A stretch of DNA of 64,000 bases, from positions 310,001 to 374,000 of the forward strand of contig CATKHK010000041.1 of NCBI GenBank assembly GCA_949751835.1, written 5' to 3'. The notes beneath the pieces were generated by a model, which was given only the letters and a program-made list of their open reading frames with translations, was not told where the DNA came from and did no database searches. The position numbers and the translations under genes were made by a program. Numbering within the stretch: the first letter of the stretch is position 1; each line of letters opens with the position of its first letter. This document shows, in pieces, positions 1 through 10,200 of this stretch. The stretch comes from Blepharisma japonicum. Its lineage: Eukaryota; Ciliophora; Heterotrichea; Heterotrichida; Blepharismidae.

Positions 1-729
1 TCTTCACAAATGAAAAAAAGAATGCTTAAAGTTACTAAAGCCATGGGAAGAAGACATATAATGAATGAAATTTTTTCGGCTTGGAAAGAAAAATGAACTG
101 AATATCACCATTTGAAAACACAAAGGGCGTTAGAAGACAGAATTAATGCAGAAAAACAAGAATTAGCAAATTTGTATAATAAAGAAATTGAGCTTTTGAC
201 AGCAAGATTGAATCAAGCTGAAGCAAAAATAAATGAAGAAGAAGAGGCAAAGAAGAATATCCAAGACAACTTAAAAAAAGCATTTATGAGGGGAGTTTGT
301 GCGTTGAATTTTGAAGCAATGAATATTTTGAATCCAGCAACAAATTTTATAGATAATGTTGCTTTGGGCTTTGAAGAACCAACACAAAAAAAAGAAACGC
401 AGATTGTGGAGCCTGCAACGGTAAAGACGCCTGAAAAAGACTTGTTAGATGAAATTCAGAATATTATTCCTCCTGATTCTAAACAAACTAATTGGAAGCC
501 TGCTCCTGTGTTTGGAAGACCTCAAACAGCACCTGCAGCAAAATTAAATAATCCTTTACCTGAAGTATTGCCTCCATCAATTACTCAGCTAGCAAGTTTA
601 CCTAGTAATTTAGATGCTCCATCTCAAGGAGTTGGAAAAACTATTGTTGTGAATAATACAAATAATCCTGAAATAAGAGTAAAAGGAAAAGTACCAAATA
701 AGCCGATTGTAGGGAAAAAACTTAAATAA
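1..729 (+). CDS. POC5-like centriolar protein, C-terminal part (5' end outside window)
   Basis: The frame is open from base 1, so the gene starts outside the window. It reads through one TGA (94-96) as Trp and ends at TAA 727-729. The visible 242 residues begin with a Trp-containing helix (FSAWKEKWTEY) like the centrin-binding Sfi1-type repeats. A long charged coiled coil follows, then the short block AFMRGVCALNFEAMNI and a Pro/Ala-rich disordered tail. Helix plus RGVCALNxEAM is what I associate with POC5, a centrin-binding protein of the centriole/basal-body lumen; that assignment is from memory of the family. A basal-body role fits a heavily ciliated cell. Another Sfi1/POC5-related coiled-coil protein is possible. 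Confidence 0.62.
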
Positions 730-1198
730 TTTATTTCAAAAATGAGCAATACTTATAAATTTTCTAATACACTTTTATAAAAAATTCACTTTATTTTAAT
801 ATTATGGGATTTATCTATAAATATGTAACAGTTTTTGTATAAAAACCAAAAATAAAATGCCTTATTTATGTCAAAAGTTTGTGAATTTATAATTGAAATC
901 CAGCAGCAAGTTTAATAACTTTGTTGTAAATTTTAGAAATAAATTTTGGAGCATATCCTAAATATATTAAAAGATGATCAATTTAAAAAAAAAATAAAAG
1001 AGAGAAAACATAAAATAAAACTATTAAATACTTAAAAATTCTCAAATATATAAAGCTGTTAATTTAATATAGCCATTTTCTAAACGTATACAAGCTATGG
1101 TTTATAAATGCTCTCTTGTAAGATTTTTATTAAGAATAAAGAACAGTTTCATCAAAATTATATATTCATATTTTATTACTTTTATTGGGCATTAAGTT
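730..1198. other. gene-free spacer, 469 bp
   Basis: AT-rich sequence between two genes read in the same direction. I see no open frame, RNA gene or clear repeat. It should hold the 3' end signal of the POC5-like gene and the promoter of the next gene, but no recognisable motif. Confidence 0.5.
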
Positions 1199-1996
1199 AT
1201 GAGAAAAAATTTGTCGCAAACAGAAATTCGAAGAAGGTTTAAAGGTGAAAGGACATGCGAAAGACTATTAAGTGTTTTAGATTCAATATGCAACAATTTT
1301 GTGAATCCTTATTTTACTCTTTCATTAGAAATTTCTCCGGTTTTAGGAAAGTCAATGCTCACAAATTTGGAATTATCAAATATCGGAAATAAAAGCAGTA
1401 AAAACCTTTCTTCATATGGAAGTTTTGAAAATTTGCCAAAAGATAAGCCAATTAAGACAAACCAACAATTGCTAATGCAATCCCGATTAAAACCACTTCA
1501 AGGCCATCATCCATCTCTCAAAAAGCTAGGAAACAATAATACGGATTCATATAGAGATAACTCTGAACTTTCATTATGCTCTGAATTTTTTGTGCAAGGT
1601 TTGAGACCAAAAACTTCACCAAAAATAAAGCGTATTAAACAAGGAAAATTTTATAGAGATTTTGGAAAAAGCGTTAATAAGGCTTGTTCAATTCCTCAAG
1701 GAAAGTAATTTAGATTTAGGTTAGAAATTGAAGGCAAACAGGAAAAATCTTTGACTAAGATTAGTTCTGGAAATATTAGAATTAAAAGAATTATTGAAAC
1801 TCCTAATAAAATCATTCGTAAAAGGCTTTCAGATTCAAAGATAAATAAAAGTATCACATGTGATATGGACAGCACAAATGAAGTTAAAATTGAAACACCT
1901 ATAATTAAGCTTAAAGCGAAAAATAACTTGATTACCAAGGAAAAAATAAAGAATTCACAAAAAAGGTTCAGTCCTAATGATATAGAGCCTTGATAA
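1199..1996 (+). CDS. hypothetical basic Ser/Lys-rich protein, one 15-nt intron
   Basis: ATG at 1199. The first exon would stop at TAA 1706-1708, but this lies inside a 15-nt intron (1705-1719). Splicing restores one frame that continues through TGA 1991-1993 (Trp) to TAA 1994-1996, giving 260 residues. The product is rich in Lys, Ser and Asn, with no membrane segment or signal peptide, and looks mostly disordered. It has several Ser-Pro or Thr-Pro sites (for example KTSPKIKR and IETPNK). I do not recognise a family. The joined frame and canonical intron argue that it is real. Confidence 0.65.
1705..1719 (+). other. 15-nt spliceosomal intron
   Basis: The sequence is gtaatttagatttag. Removing it joins two overlapping open frames and bypasses the in-frame TAA at 1706-1708. 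Length and ends match the other four introns in the window. Confidence 0.8.
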
Positions 1997-2353
1997 AAAA
2001 TATGATGGTTTTCATCAAGCAGGACTGAGACTTCTATAATACCAAATAATTTTTAATATCATTCTTTTAGACTTTAATAATAGCAGCTTTTTTTTGCATA
2101 ATTATTTTACCTTGTTTTTATAATAAAGTAATTATCTTTGGCTATATTGTCTTAAGTAGCTTTTATCAGTCTAAATCATTTAACTTGTACATTTTTTTGT
2201 ATTAAAGTGAAAATTTAACTCTTAATTGAAATGTAGCTTTGAGTATTTTGATTTTTATAGATTGGCAATCACAAATGCTTGCATTTTGCTTATAGATTTG
2301 GTTATTTTTGTTTTTTGAAAATTCAATTAATTCAAGCTGTAGCATACTTATAA
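1997..2353. other. gene-free spacer, 357 bp
   Basis: AT-rich with several T runs. I see no coding frame, RNA or repeat. It separates two genes read in the same direction and presumably carries the 3' signal of one and the promoter of the other. Confidence 0.5.
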
Positions 2354-2752
2354 ATGGATAAAACAGTTCGGCTTAACCCTTTTAAAACATTTTCAGATGA
2401 CACAGATCAAGGATCAGATACTTGCAGGGCTATCTACTCATATAGTTCTAAGGCTGATTCAACTCCAAAATTTAGACTTTCTTTGCCTTCTATGGAAAGA
2501 ACAAAAGCCTATATTTCTCCAAGATTAAAAAGAAAGCAGTCTTTGATTCCTGGACAAACAGATCAAATCTCGTTCACACATTCCGAGTTTGCTTTGCCAC
2601 ACGTAGTAAAAGCTTCACATGATATTTCTACGCCTTGTCTAAAAATTAAATTTAAAAAACCATGTTCCACAACTAATCCCGAAACAATTTTACTTAAAAA
2701 TAGGAGAGTCTCAAAGAATTTAATTTTGGACTGCTTTCCAGCTTGTAATTAA
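2354..2752 (+). CDS. small hypothetical basic protein
   Basis: ATG 2354 to TAA 2750-2752, 132 residues, no TGA codon and no intron needed. The protein is Ser/Thr/Lys-rich with no signal peptide or membrane helix, so probably disordered and soluble. I recognise no family. It follows another small basic unknown protein on the same strand and converges with the NUFIP-like gene. Support is the clean frame, an ATG soon after an AT-rich leader, and the TAA stop used by every gene here. Confidence 0.5.
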   Translation: MDKTVRLNPFKTFSDDTDQGSDTCRAIYSYSSKADSTPKFRLSLPSMERTKAYISPRLKRKQSLIPGQTDQISFTHSEFALPHVVKASHDISTPCLKIKFKKPCSTTNPETILLKNRRVSKNLILDCFPACN

Positions 2753-3040
2753 ATAAATTTTTGGTAATAAGCTGATGGAAATTCTAGAATTGGAATTCAA
2801 ATAAGAAATGGCTTTAAATAGCATTATTAATCGCTTATTTTAATAGATTAAGAAAAATATAAATTTATATTGAATTTAAAACAAAATAAATAAAATAATT
2901 ATAAATTTTGAATGAATAAATGATGATTAAAAATACAGCAATTCATATCACATTCCTGCCTATATTTATAATTTCATATATTGATAGGATCAATTGATAA
3001 TTGTATAAAGAAAATTTATGGATTATGTGATCACTATGAA

Positions 3041-3460
3041 TTATTCTTCTAAAAAATTATGTTTTACGCAATATCTGATGCATTGCAGCAGCAATCTCTG
3101 TTCAGTCAAAATCTGGTTGTTCAGCAATTTTTTCCTCAACGACATATATTTAAGAAAAGGATTTTGACCCTGCCTCTCTTCTTCTCTTTTATTTATTTTT
3201 CTTATTAGTGCTAATCTTTTCCTCATCCTGAGCTCAAATTTGCTTATATCCCCCCTTTCCTCCTTTTCTTTTTCTTTCATCTCTTTCTTTATCACATTCT
3301 TTTTTGATGGGAAATTTCGCTTCCTTGATGCAATTCATTTAGCAATTTCTTCAGGTGTATCAAGGACAGGATCAATATGAACCTCTCTAGGAGGTGATGG
3401 AGGATCTGGTGGGGGTGGAGGAGGAACAGGTGGTAGCACTATGTATGGGAGATAATACAT
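3041..3460 (-). CDS. NUFIP/Rsa1-type snoRNP assembly factor, miniature
   Basis: ATG 3460-3458 to TAA 3043-3041, 139 residues, with one TGA read as Trp inside the key motif. The protein opens with a hydrophobic stretch and a poly-Pro run (residues about 10-24). Then comes TPEEIAKWIASRKRNFPSKK at about residues 38-57. This matches the hallmark of the NUFIP1 conserved domain, in which (D/T)xPEEIxxWxxxRxxxxPxxxN is followed by a Lys/Glu-rich helix. NUFIP1/Rsa1 proteins are platforms for box C/D snoRNP assembly and bind the L7Ae-type core protein Snu13. The charged helix and a Leu-rich C-terminus follow. Most family members are longer; no zinc finger is visible. It starts only 45 bp after the end of the upstream PH gene on the same strand. 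Confidence 0.72.
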
Positions 3461-3505
3461 TTATTTAATTTTATTATAATAATCATTCACAAGAATATAA
3501 ATACA

Positions 3506-4096
3506 TTAGGTTTCTAGTTTTCTAAATACAAGTTGTTTTAACCGTACATTGTAATTTTCTAAAATCCTTAAAAGCGCAGCTTCTCTGACTCTTTGAGTAC
3601 TGTTAAGCTCCGCATTTTTCTTGTGTGCAACTCCTGATACAAATAATTGAAATCCTTTGGAGAGTAATTTCATGTACCTTGCCACTAAAATGTCTTTCAT
3701 GAATGAATATTGCTTTGTGGCAAGATTGAATACGAAATCTTCTAATCGAACTGAATTATGCTTCAAAGGAGGAGGATGCAATTCTGAGTACTTTTTTGAG
3801 GGTTTAAGAGCAGAAATTCAGGCGACTTTTTCAAGCCTATCTTCAGCTCTTAACCTGATTTTTCGTTGCTCTAGATAGACTTCAAATTCTGTGGGGTCCT
3901 TTGGACTGGCCCGCACCATAATAATCATGTCTCTTGGAATTTTTTGTTTTGGCTTTTCTAAGTTGTCAGGGTGATAGTAAGAAAGGAAATTGTCATCTAA
4001 TACGAATACTCGTGAATGCCAGCGCTTTAAGTAGGGCCAGTGAGATGATCGCTTACGAAGAATGCTTGATAAGATTGTATCTGGAGCTTCTGACAT
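3506..4096 (-). CDS. PH-domain protein
   Basis: ATG 4096-4094 to TAA 3508-3506, 196 residues. One TGA at 3820-3818 falls at the Trp that ends a PH domain (EKVAWISAL). Residues about 8-98 follow the PH plan: a basic first strand (ILRKRSSHWPYLKRWHSRVF), a second strand (VLDDNFLSYYHP), later strands (DPTEFEVYLEQRKIRLRAED) and the closing helix with its conserved Trp. Basic residues between the first two strands suit phosphoinositide or acidic membrane binding. The remaining ~100 residues are helical and charged, with no known domain. Other PH-fold families are possible; the specific partner is unknown. Confidence 0.75.
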
Positions 4097-4322
4097 TTAT
4101 ATATTCTTTAACTTAAATGTAGGCGATTTATTAGCTTAGTTCATTGATTTGCATTATTATATATATGCTTTACTTCAATTGAATCATAATATTATTTAGT
4201 CAAATTGTGAAAAATAAGGGAAAAAAATAAATATGATTTATCTTTAAACTAATTTATATTATAGAAATCACAATAATAATTATTTAATTAAAAAATTAAA
4301 TAAATTAGCAATTGTTTTATAT

Positions 4323-7187
4323 TTATTTCTTTGACAAAACTCTTCTTCCTGACTGAGAAAGATCTCTTTTTGTTTGAAATGAACTCGCTCTTACTGTTTC
4401 TGGCTTCGGCCCAACTGAGAATGATTTATTAACGTTTTTTGACGACACTTTAGCAGACTTCAGTGGAGACTGTTTCATTGAACTTGAATCCAGCCTTCTA
4501 AGAGCTTCTGATCTTTTCTTAATAGAAGGAAGCGATATATTACTAGGGCTTCCCTTTTTCTTTGTATCTGTCATAGTTTGAAATTCCTCAGAGCTTTCAT
4601 CTGAATCAGAAAATTCCTTACCAGTGGGATTCATTAGACTAATGACTTCTTCATAAGTCTGATTTTGGGACTCTTCCAAAAGAGAAATTGCTTCTTTTCT
4701 TGCAGTTTCTATTTTAGGAGTTGTATCAATTTTCACATCCCAACATGGGTCGCCTCCAACAATAAGAGTTCCTAAGCGAGTTCCAGTGTAATTTCATATA
4801 TGAACTTTACAGTCAAATGAGCAAGTAATGATAATAGAGATATCTTCTACCAAACTTAGGCTTAGGATGGACTCATCATGAGCTTTTCATTCAGTCTTCA
4901 AAGAAATGTCACTGCTGCTTATTTTTGACATTTTGTCGACACCTAGAGCTATCGCAGTCATGTAAAATGTTGTGGAGTCAGGGCCTTCATTTGAGCCGCT
5001 TTTTGCTTTTTCATGCTTGGAGCCTAAACTAGCCAGCTTGTTTAATAGGGAATCTAATTTTCATTGCCGTAAGTTGCCTGAGTCGTCACCAGTGTATAAG
5101 GTTTGAAGATTTTGAGACCATGCTAAGGCTTGGATAGGAGATGAATCTGTGCCTCCCATTTCATTTTCCACAGTATTTTGAGTTTTCACAAGCAAAGTAT
5201 TTTTAACGTTACTTGGAGCAGTAGCCCAATAATAAAGGTTGCCTGATAAATCACAGGCAACTAAACAATTGTGAGGATTCAAAAACTTCAAATTTTTTAT
5301 TTCTGCATCATGCCCTGTGAGTTCTGACTCTTGCCTTAAAGTCCTTAAATTGGTCAATAAAATAGACCCATCATCGCTACAAGACCCAATTAGTCTGCTT
5401 TTTTGTTTTAAATCTACAGCATTGACTATATCGTTATGTTTAATTTTGTCAAATCTCAAAATTCCAAAGTCATCACTTTTGGAGTCATCATGAACTCTTA
5501 CTCGGCAGTCCCATGAAGTGGATATTAAATATTTATATTCAGGCCAAAACAATAGATTAGTAACTTCTCCAGTATGCTGTTTAAATTCTTTAATTCTTGC
5601 CCCATTTTTAATTTTAAAGGTGTACACGTGCCCTTGAGAGTCTCCTATATACATTTTTCTATACTTATCATCCATAATAAGGGCTGTAATGTCTCCTGGA
5701 GTCAAATCTCTGAAAACTCTGGAAAGGCGTCCAGTTGTTGCGTTTCATACTTTAACACAGCCTGAATGAGCTGTAATAAAGGTATGATATTGAGAGTTAT
5801 AATAGCAGCAAATTGCAGTTGTTTCGTCAACTTTGTTTTGGTCCTTTGGCTCTTCATATGCATATTGAAGCACTTTTTTTGATCCAGCAATGATTTTCTT
5901 TTCTGGGAAAGAAACTGTGAAGCAGTTCAATTCAGCAACAGGAGCGTTGAAACTTTGCATGCAGTTAAAAGTTCGAATATCTCACACTTTAAACATACCA
6001 GAAATATCAGCTGTTATCAGTTGGTGAGAATTTGGTATACACTTGACACCCACCAAGCTGTGAATATGCCCTGATAACTTGTAAATTCATTTATTTACGT
6101 ATGGATTTCATACATATGCAGATCTCTCGAGACCTGCAGAAAATAAGCATCCAACGTCAGCACTTCAGTCGAGTGAGTAAATTCCTTTAGATAACTCTTT
6201 CATTTTTCTGTTAGGCTGATGACTTGGGATGTCTCACAAAAGTAGCTTTCCATCAAGATCTCCTGTTGCTAGAATATTTAGCCCTGGAATTGGCAGCATT
6301 GTTGTTACAGCATTTGTGTGGTGAAATTCTTTTGGTTTGGGATACTGCATATAGTTTTCTCTGTTCTCTCTTTCAAACACATCAGACAAGTTTCAATAAT
6401 AAATCATTCCTTCAGGCCCACCTGCATAAAGATTCCTGTCATAATTTGTCAATGTGATTGGAATAATCGGGCTATCAATTTTATGATTTAATGAATAATT
6501 CGTTTCATCCCACAGCATTATAGATAAATCATTACTAGACGTTGCAACTGTTGAATATTCAGACAAGTAGTGTGCTCCAATTACAGCTCCTTGATGTCCT
6601 CTTACTTCTCTTTCGAATTTCCCTGTTTTCATATTGTAAACTTTGAATTTCTTATTATCCCTTTCCATTACCAATAGCTGCTTCAATGGTGGTATATAAT
6701 GAATATACTCAATATCATTGTCATGCTTAACTGTATCTCTTCATTCAGCTTGCTTATAATTTTTTATGATATCAACAAACCCATGGTCTTTTTTAACAAG
6801 CCCAATCTCTATAATATAATTCGAAAACTCGTCTCATTCCAGATGTTTGTCATCATTTACATCAATTTCAGCAAAAAGATCATTCAATGAATTGACGAGG
6901 CTGACTTTGTCCTTGATTTCTGGAATATGGTGCAGCATGATTGAAATAAATTCTGATTTCAAAAGGCCTTCTTCTCGCAGCATGAAGTCACGCTTGATAT
7001 TGGATAGTTTGCGGTAGTCCAGTAAGTTCATGGAAATCATCTTGTCGCCAAGCGCGGATTTTGCGTCAGTTGAAATTTCAGTGGGGCTTTCTTTTTCAGC
7101 GTCTTCTTCAAAAAATAGATCATCGTCTGTTAAGCTTCCTGTGCTGTCTTCTTTGTGGATCCTTGAGATTGATAAATCTTCGTCCAT
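4323..7187 (-). CDS. EF-hand/WD40-repeat protein, WDR49/WDR64-like
   Basis: A single frame of 954 residues (ATG 7187-7185, TAA 4325-4323) once TGA is read as Trp; there are no TAA/TAG interruptions. The acidic N-terminus is followed by an EF-hand loop at residues 109-120 ([12 protein letters not shown], with acidic positions 1, 3 and 5 and Glu at 12). From about residue 150 to 825 there are many WD40 blades, several closing with W-D (LLLWDI, FKVWDI, HIWNYT). The C-terminal ~120 residues are Ser/Lys-rich and disordered. EF-hand followed by two WD40 propellers is the plan of WDR49, WDR64 and EFCAB8, several of which are axonemal or sperm-tail proteins. A ciliary role is inferred. The 3' end is 226 bp upstream of the PH gene; the 5' end is 68 bp from the HECT ligase stop. 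Confidence 0.82.
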
Positions 7188-7255
7188 TGTAGGAGTATAT
7201 AATTTAAATAATTTAAATTAATTCATTGTAAGTTTTTATTATTTTTTTAAGGCTA

Positions 7256-10200
7256 TTAATCTTCTTCTTCCCAGCCACCACTTGCGGTGCCGTCTAAATC
7301 AATATCTGTGCAATGAGTGACTGCATATAGCAATTTTGATTTCATTGCTTCTTTAGTAGTGTATGGAGGCAAGTCAATTGTAAAGAAACAAGTGTGGGAA
7401 ATAGGGAGATAGTTATTGACTTGACCTGGAGGATTATATCTCGTTATTTTCATATGCTTCCAGTCTCTTCCTGATGGCAATTTTGATCTTCCCCACACAA
7501 ACTTTAAAAATAGAGTTCGCTCTTTAGGTATCATCTCTGTGAGAGACTCCCAAAACAGCAAAATATGAGGATCAGTCGCTGTGCATCCTTCGTAGTCAGT
7601 ATTTGCTTTAAGGATTTCTATATCAATATTTGCAGCTCCACAAACCAAAATTTCAATTTGTTTCCAGCTGAATAAATTTAAGTAATCAATAGGAACAACT
7701 GCGCTTATTCCATTTCGAATGGCTTCATAAGCCTTAGGATTTTCGTTAAGTCTATATTTTTCAATTAAATCAGCATATTCTCCAGCATTATGAAAAGTAA
7801 CTTGCTTCTCTTTTCCATCTGGAATTAGCTCAACTTCTCTACCACTTGAATCCTTTGTGGTAAACTTCTCATCATAAGCGTAAGCAAAATTGTCAGGCGT
7901 TAATTGATTATCTGATGGGTTTCTTAAAATTTCAAGAATTTGTACAATGCAAACATCCGAACCTCTTAAGTCTTTTATTGAAAGCGGATCCATAAATAGC
8001 CGCTTCCAGAAAAGAGGTGGAAGAGAAAGGTTGAGGTTGTTTTGGGTCCTGATTGCACAGCCCATAAGTTTCCCAAGGAACGTGAAGAGCTCTAAATCTT
8101 GTGGAGTATCAGCAGCTGGATTAATAATTCATGATTCTCGGTTTTCTCCTATATTGTGGACATTATTTGGGCATGGAACTAGCAACCTTAAATATGAAGA
8201 CTGAAGCTCGTTGCACATATTGCTCATGGTTTCATTATAAGGACCACCAGCATCAATTGAAGCCTCTCCTCTATACTTCACTGTATAAACTCTTTCAGCA
8301 TTTCTATATTCTCTATTAGATCGACTTATAAGTGCTCTATAAATTTGCCCAAATACAGAAAATTGTCCCGCTACGTCAATATCTCCTCTATCTCTGTGTC
8401 TAGCTGCTTTTGGTCTATCAATTGTTATGTCTCCTCTTGTATCTGAATTAGTCTTTGTTAAACAATCTTTTAATAGCCCATTCTTGATCTTGAAAAAGAC
8501 ATAGCATCTTGAACCTGCGAAAACTCTTTGCAGTTCAGTCATTGATTGATAAGACTCTATATGCAAATTAAACAGATACAATGAGTCTTGTACTCTTTTA
8601 TTGAAATTAAGCAGAATCTGGTAAAGACCCCTCATGTCATCTTTGCTTACCTTTTCCAGCTCTGGATAATAGATTAATTCCCCTTCAGTAGGGTCGATTT
8701 CTTCATTTGTCAGAGCCATTACATCTTTTCCTTTAGCTTGCGTCATTTCATCTAAATAAATAATCAGCTGTTCAGCTGCTCCTGTCTTGAATAGCCGCTT
8801 GTATTTAGGACAATACACGTCATTCCATTCAGTTTTCACATTTTCAGCTGCAAATCCTAAAAATGAATCAATCAATTTTTTGCTTCTTCCTCTGAACTCA
8901 GGACTTACTTTAAATTTGTAGCCCCAGCAAGATGATTCTGCGTTTACATTGATATTAAAAATATCAACGTCATTAGGAGGCTTAGGGGTTTCTGAAATCA
9001 TTACTCTTTGTTGAGGAGCTGTGAGTACAGTTACAAATTTGAGGTTTTCTAACTGCTCAGTGATTGGGAATGGAGCTCTTTTGGTGACAAGGAATTTGCC
9101 ATTTTTGTAGAATTTGAACTTTGCATCATCGAAATCTGCAAATGCTCCTACAACATCTCCAATTCTAAACCCTTCTACATTTGAATATATGATGACTGAA
9201 CTTTCATGAGTGATTATCCGATTATCAACAGTAGATTTAAATGCGAATCCAAGCCCAATTCTTCCATCAGAGCATATAGTAGTTTCAATATAATGCTTCC
9301 CTGCATTAAATTCTGGAATTGTATCATAAATTCCAGGCTCATCTCCTATTTGAGTGATGACTCTTTTATCATCTGATCTAGTGGTTGTTTCTTTATAGTC
9401 TTTTCAAGTATGGTCTTTTGAGTATCCTACATTTACTGGAAACCAAGAATAAACATGGTCTCCTTGCACCCTAAGTTTTTTCTTATCAATTGAAGTTGCT
9501 TGTCCTCCAGCTCCAACTCTTTCTACAGACACAATTGAAACAAGTTGATTAGATCCTCCAAAGCAAATAGCTGGAATTACAGGATTAGCAATCCCAGTAA
9601 ATTTGTAGACTTCTTCGCCATTCTTATAAAAAGTTAGTTCTTGAGCATCAATGTCAATAAGCATAGAGACCATATCGTTAGTTCCATATCCGACGCCTGA
9701 GTTATTTGAGCCTTTTTTATGGAATTCTCCAGATTTTTTCCAGGACCATATTTCTCTAGTGCAATCGCTTCCAATATACTCAGATAAATTGTAATTAGTA
9801 TCCGCAGCACTTATAACGCCAAAGTACAAATAAGCAGATTCCCCATCTTGGTCTATATGAAGATTAACTCTAATTTTTCCAGAGGAGTAAGTTTCATTGA
9901 AAATGGCAACTCCCCAACCATTTGAGCTTGTTCTGGTCACAGTTTTGTTGTTATTAGAGAGAACAATGTCAGGACCTTTAGGAGTTTCTGTCCATCCTGC
10001 AGACGTGCAAGATTCAGAGCTCACAGAAAGTAGTTTTTCAGCAGGTTCTTTTGCCCTTTGATCAAGGCTGAAGAAAATTGAATCTCGGCTTTCTACTTTG
10101 CTTTGTGGGTCAAACTCAATATTCAAAAAGGCAGCACCCGGGATTTGAATGAACTCTGACCGAGTTTGCCTTCTATATGGATGTGATGATTCTTTTACAT

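Noticed and set aside
1696-1938. Minus-strand hydrophobic frame of 80 codons over the intron-containing hypothetical gene.
   Set aside because: Hydrophobic content comes from reading Lys/Asn-rich codons backwards; the plus-strand gene explains the region better.
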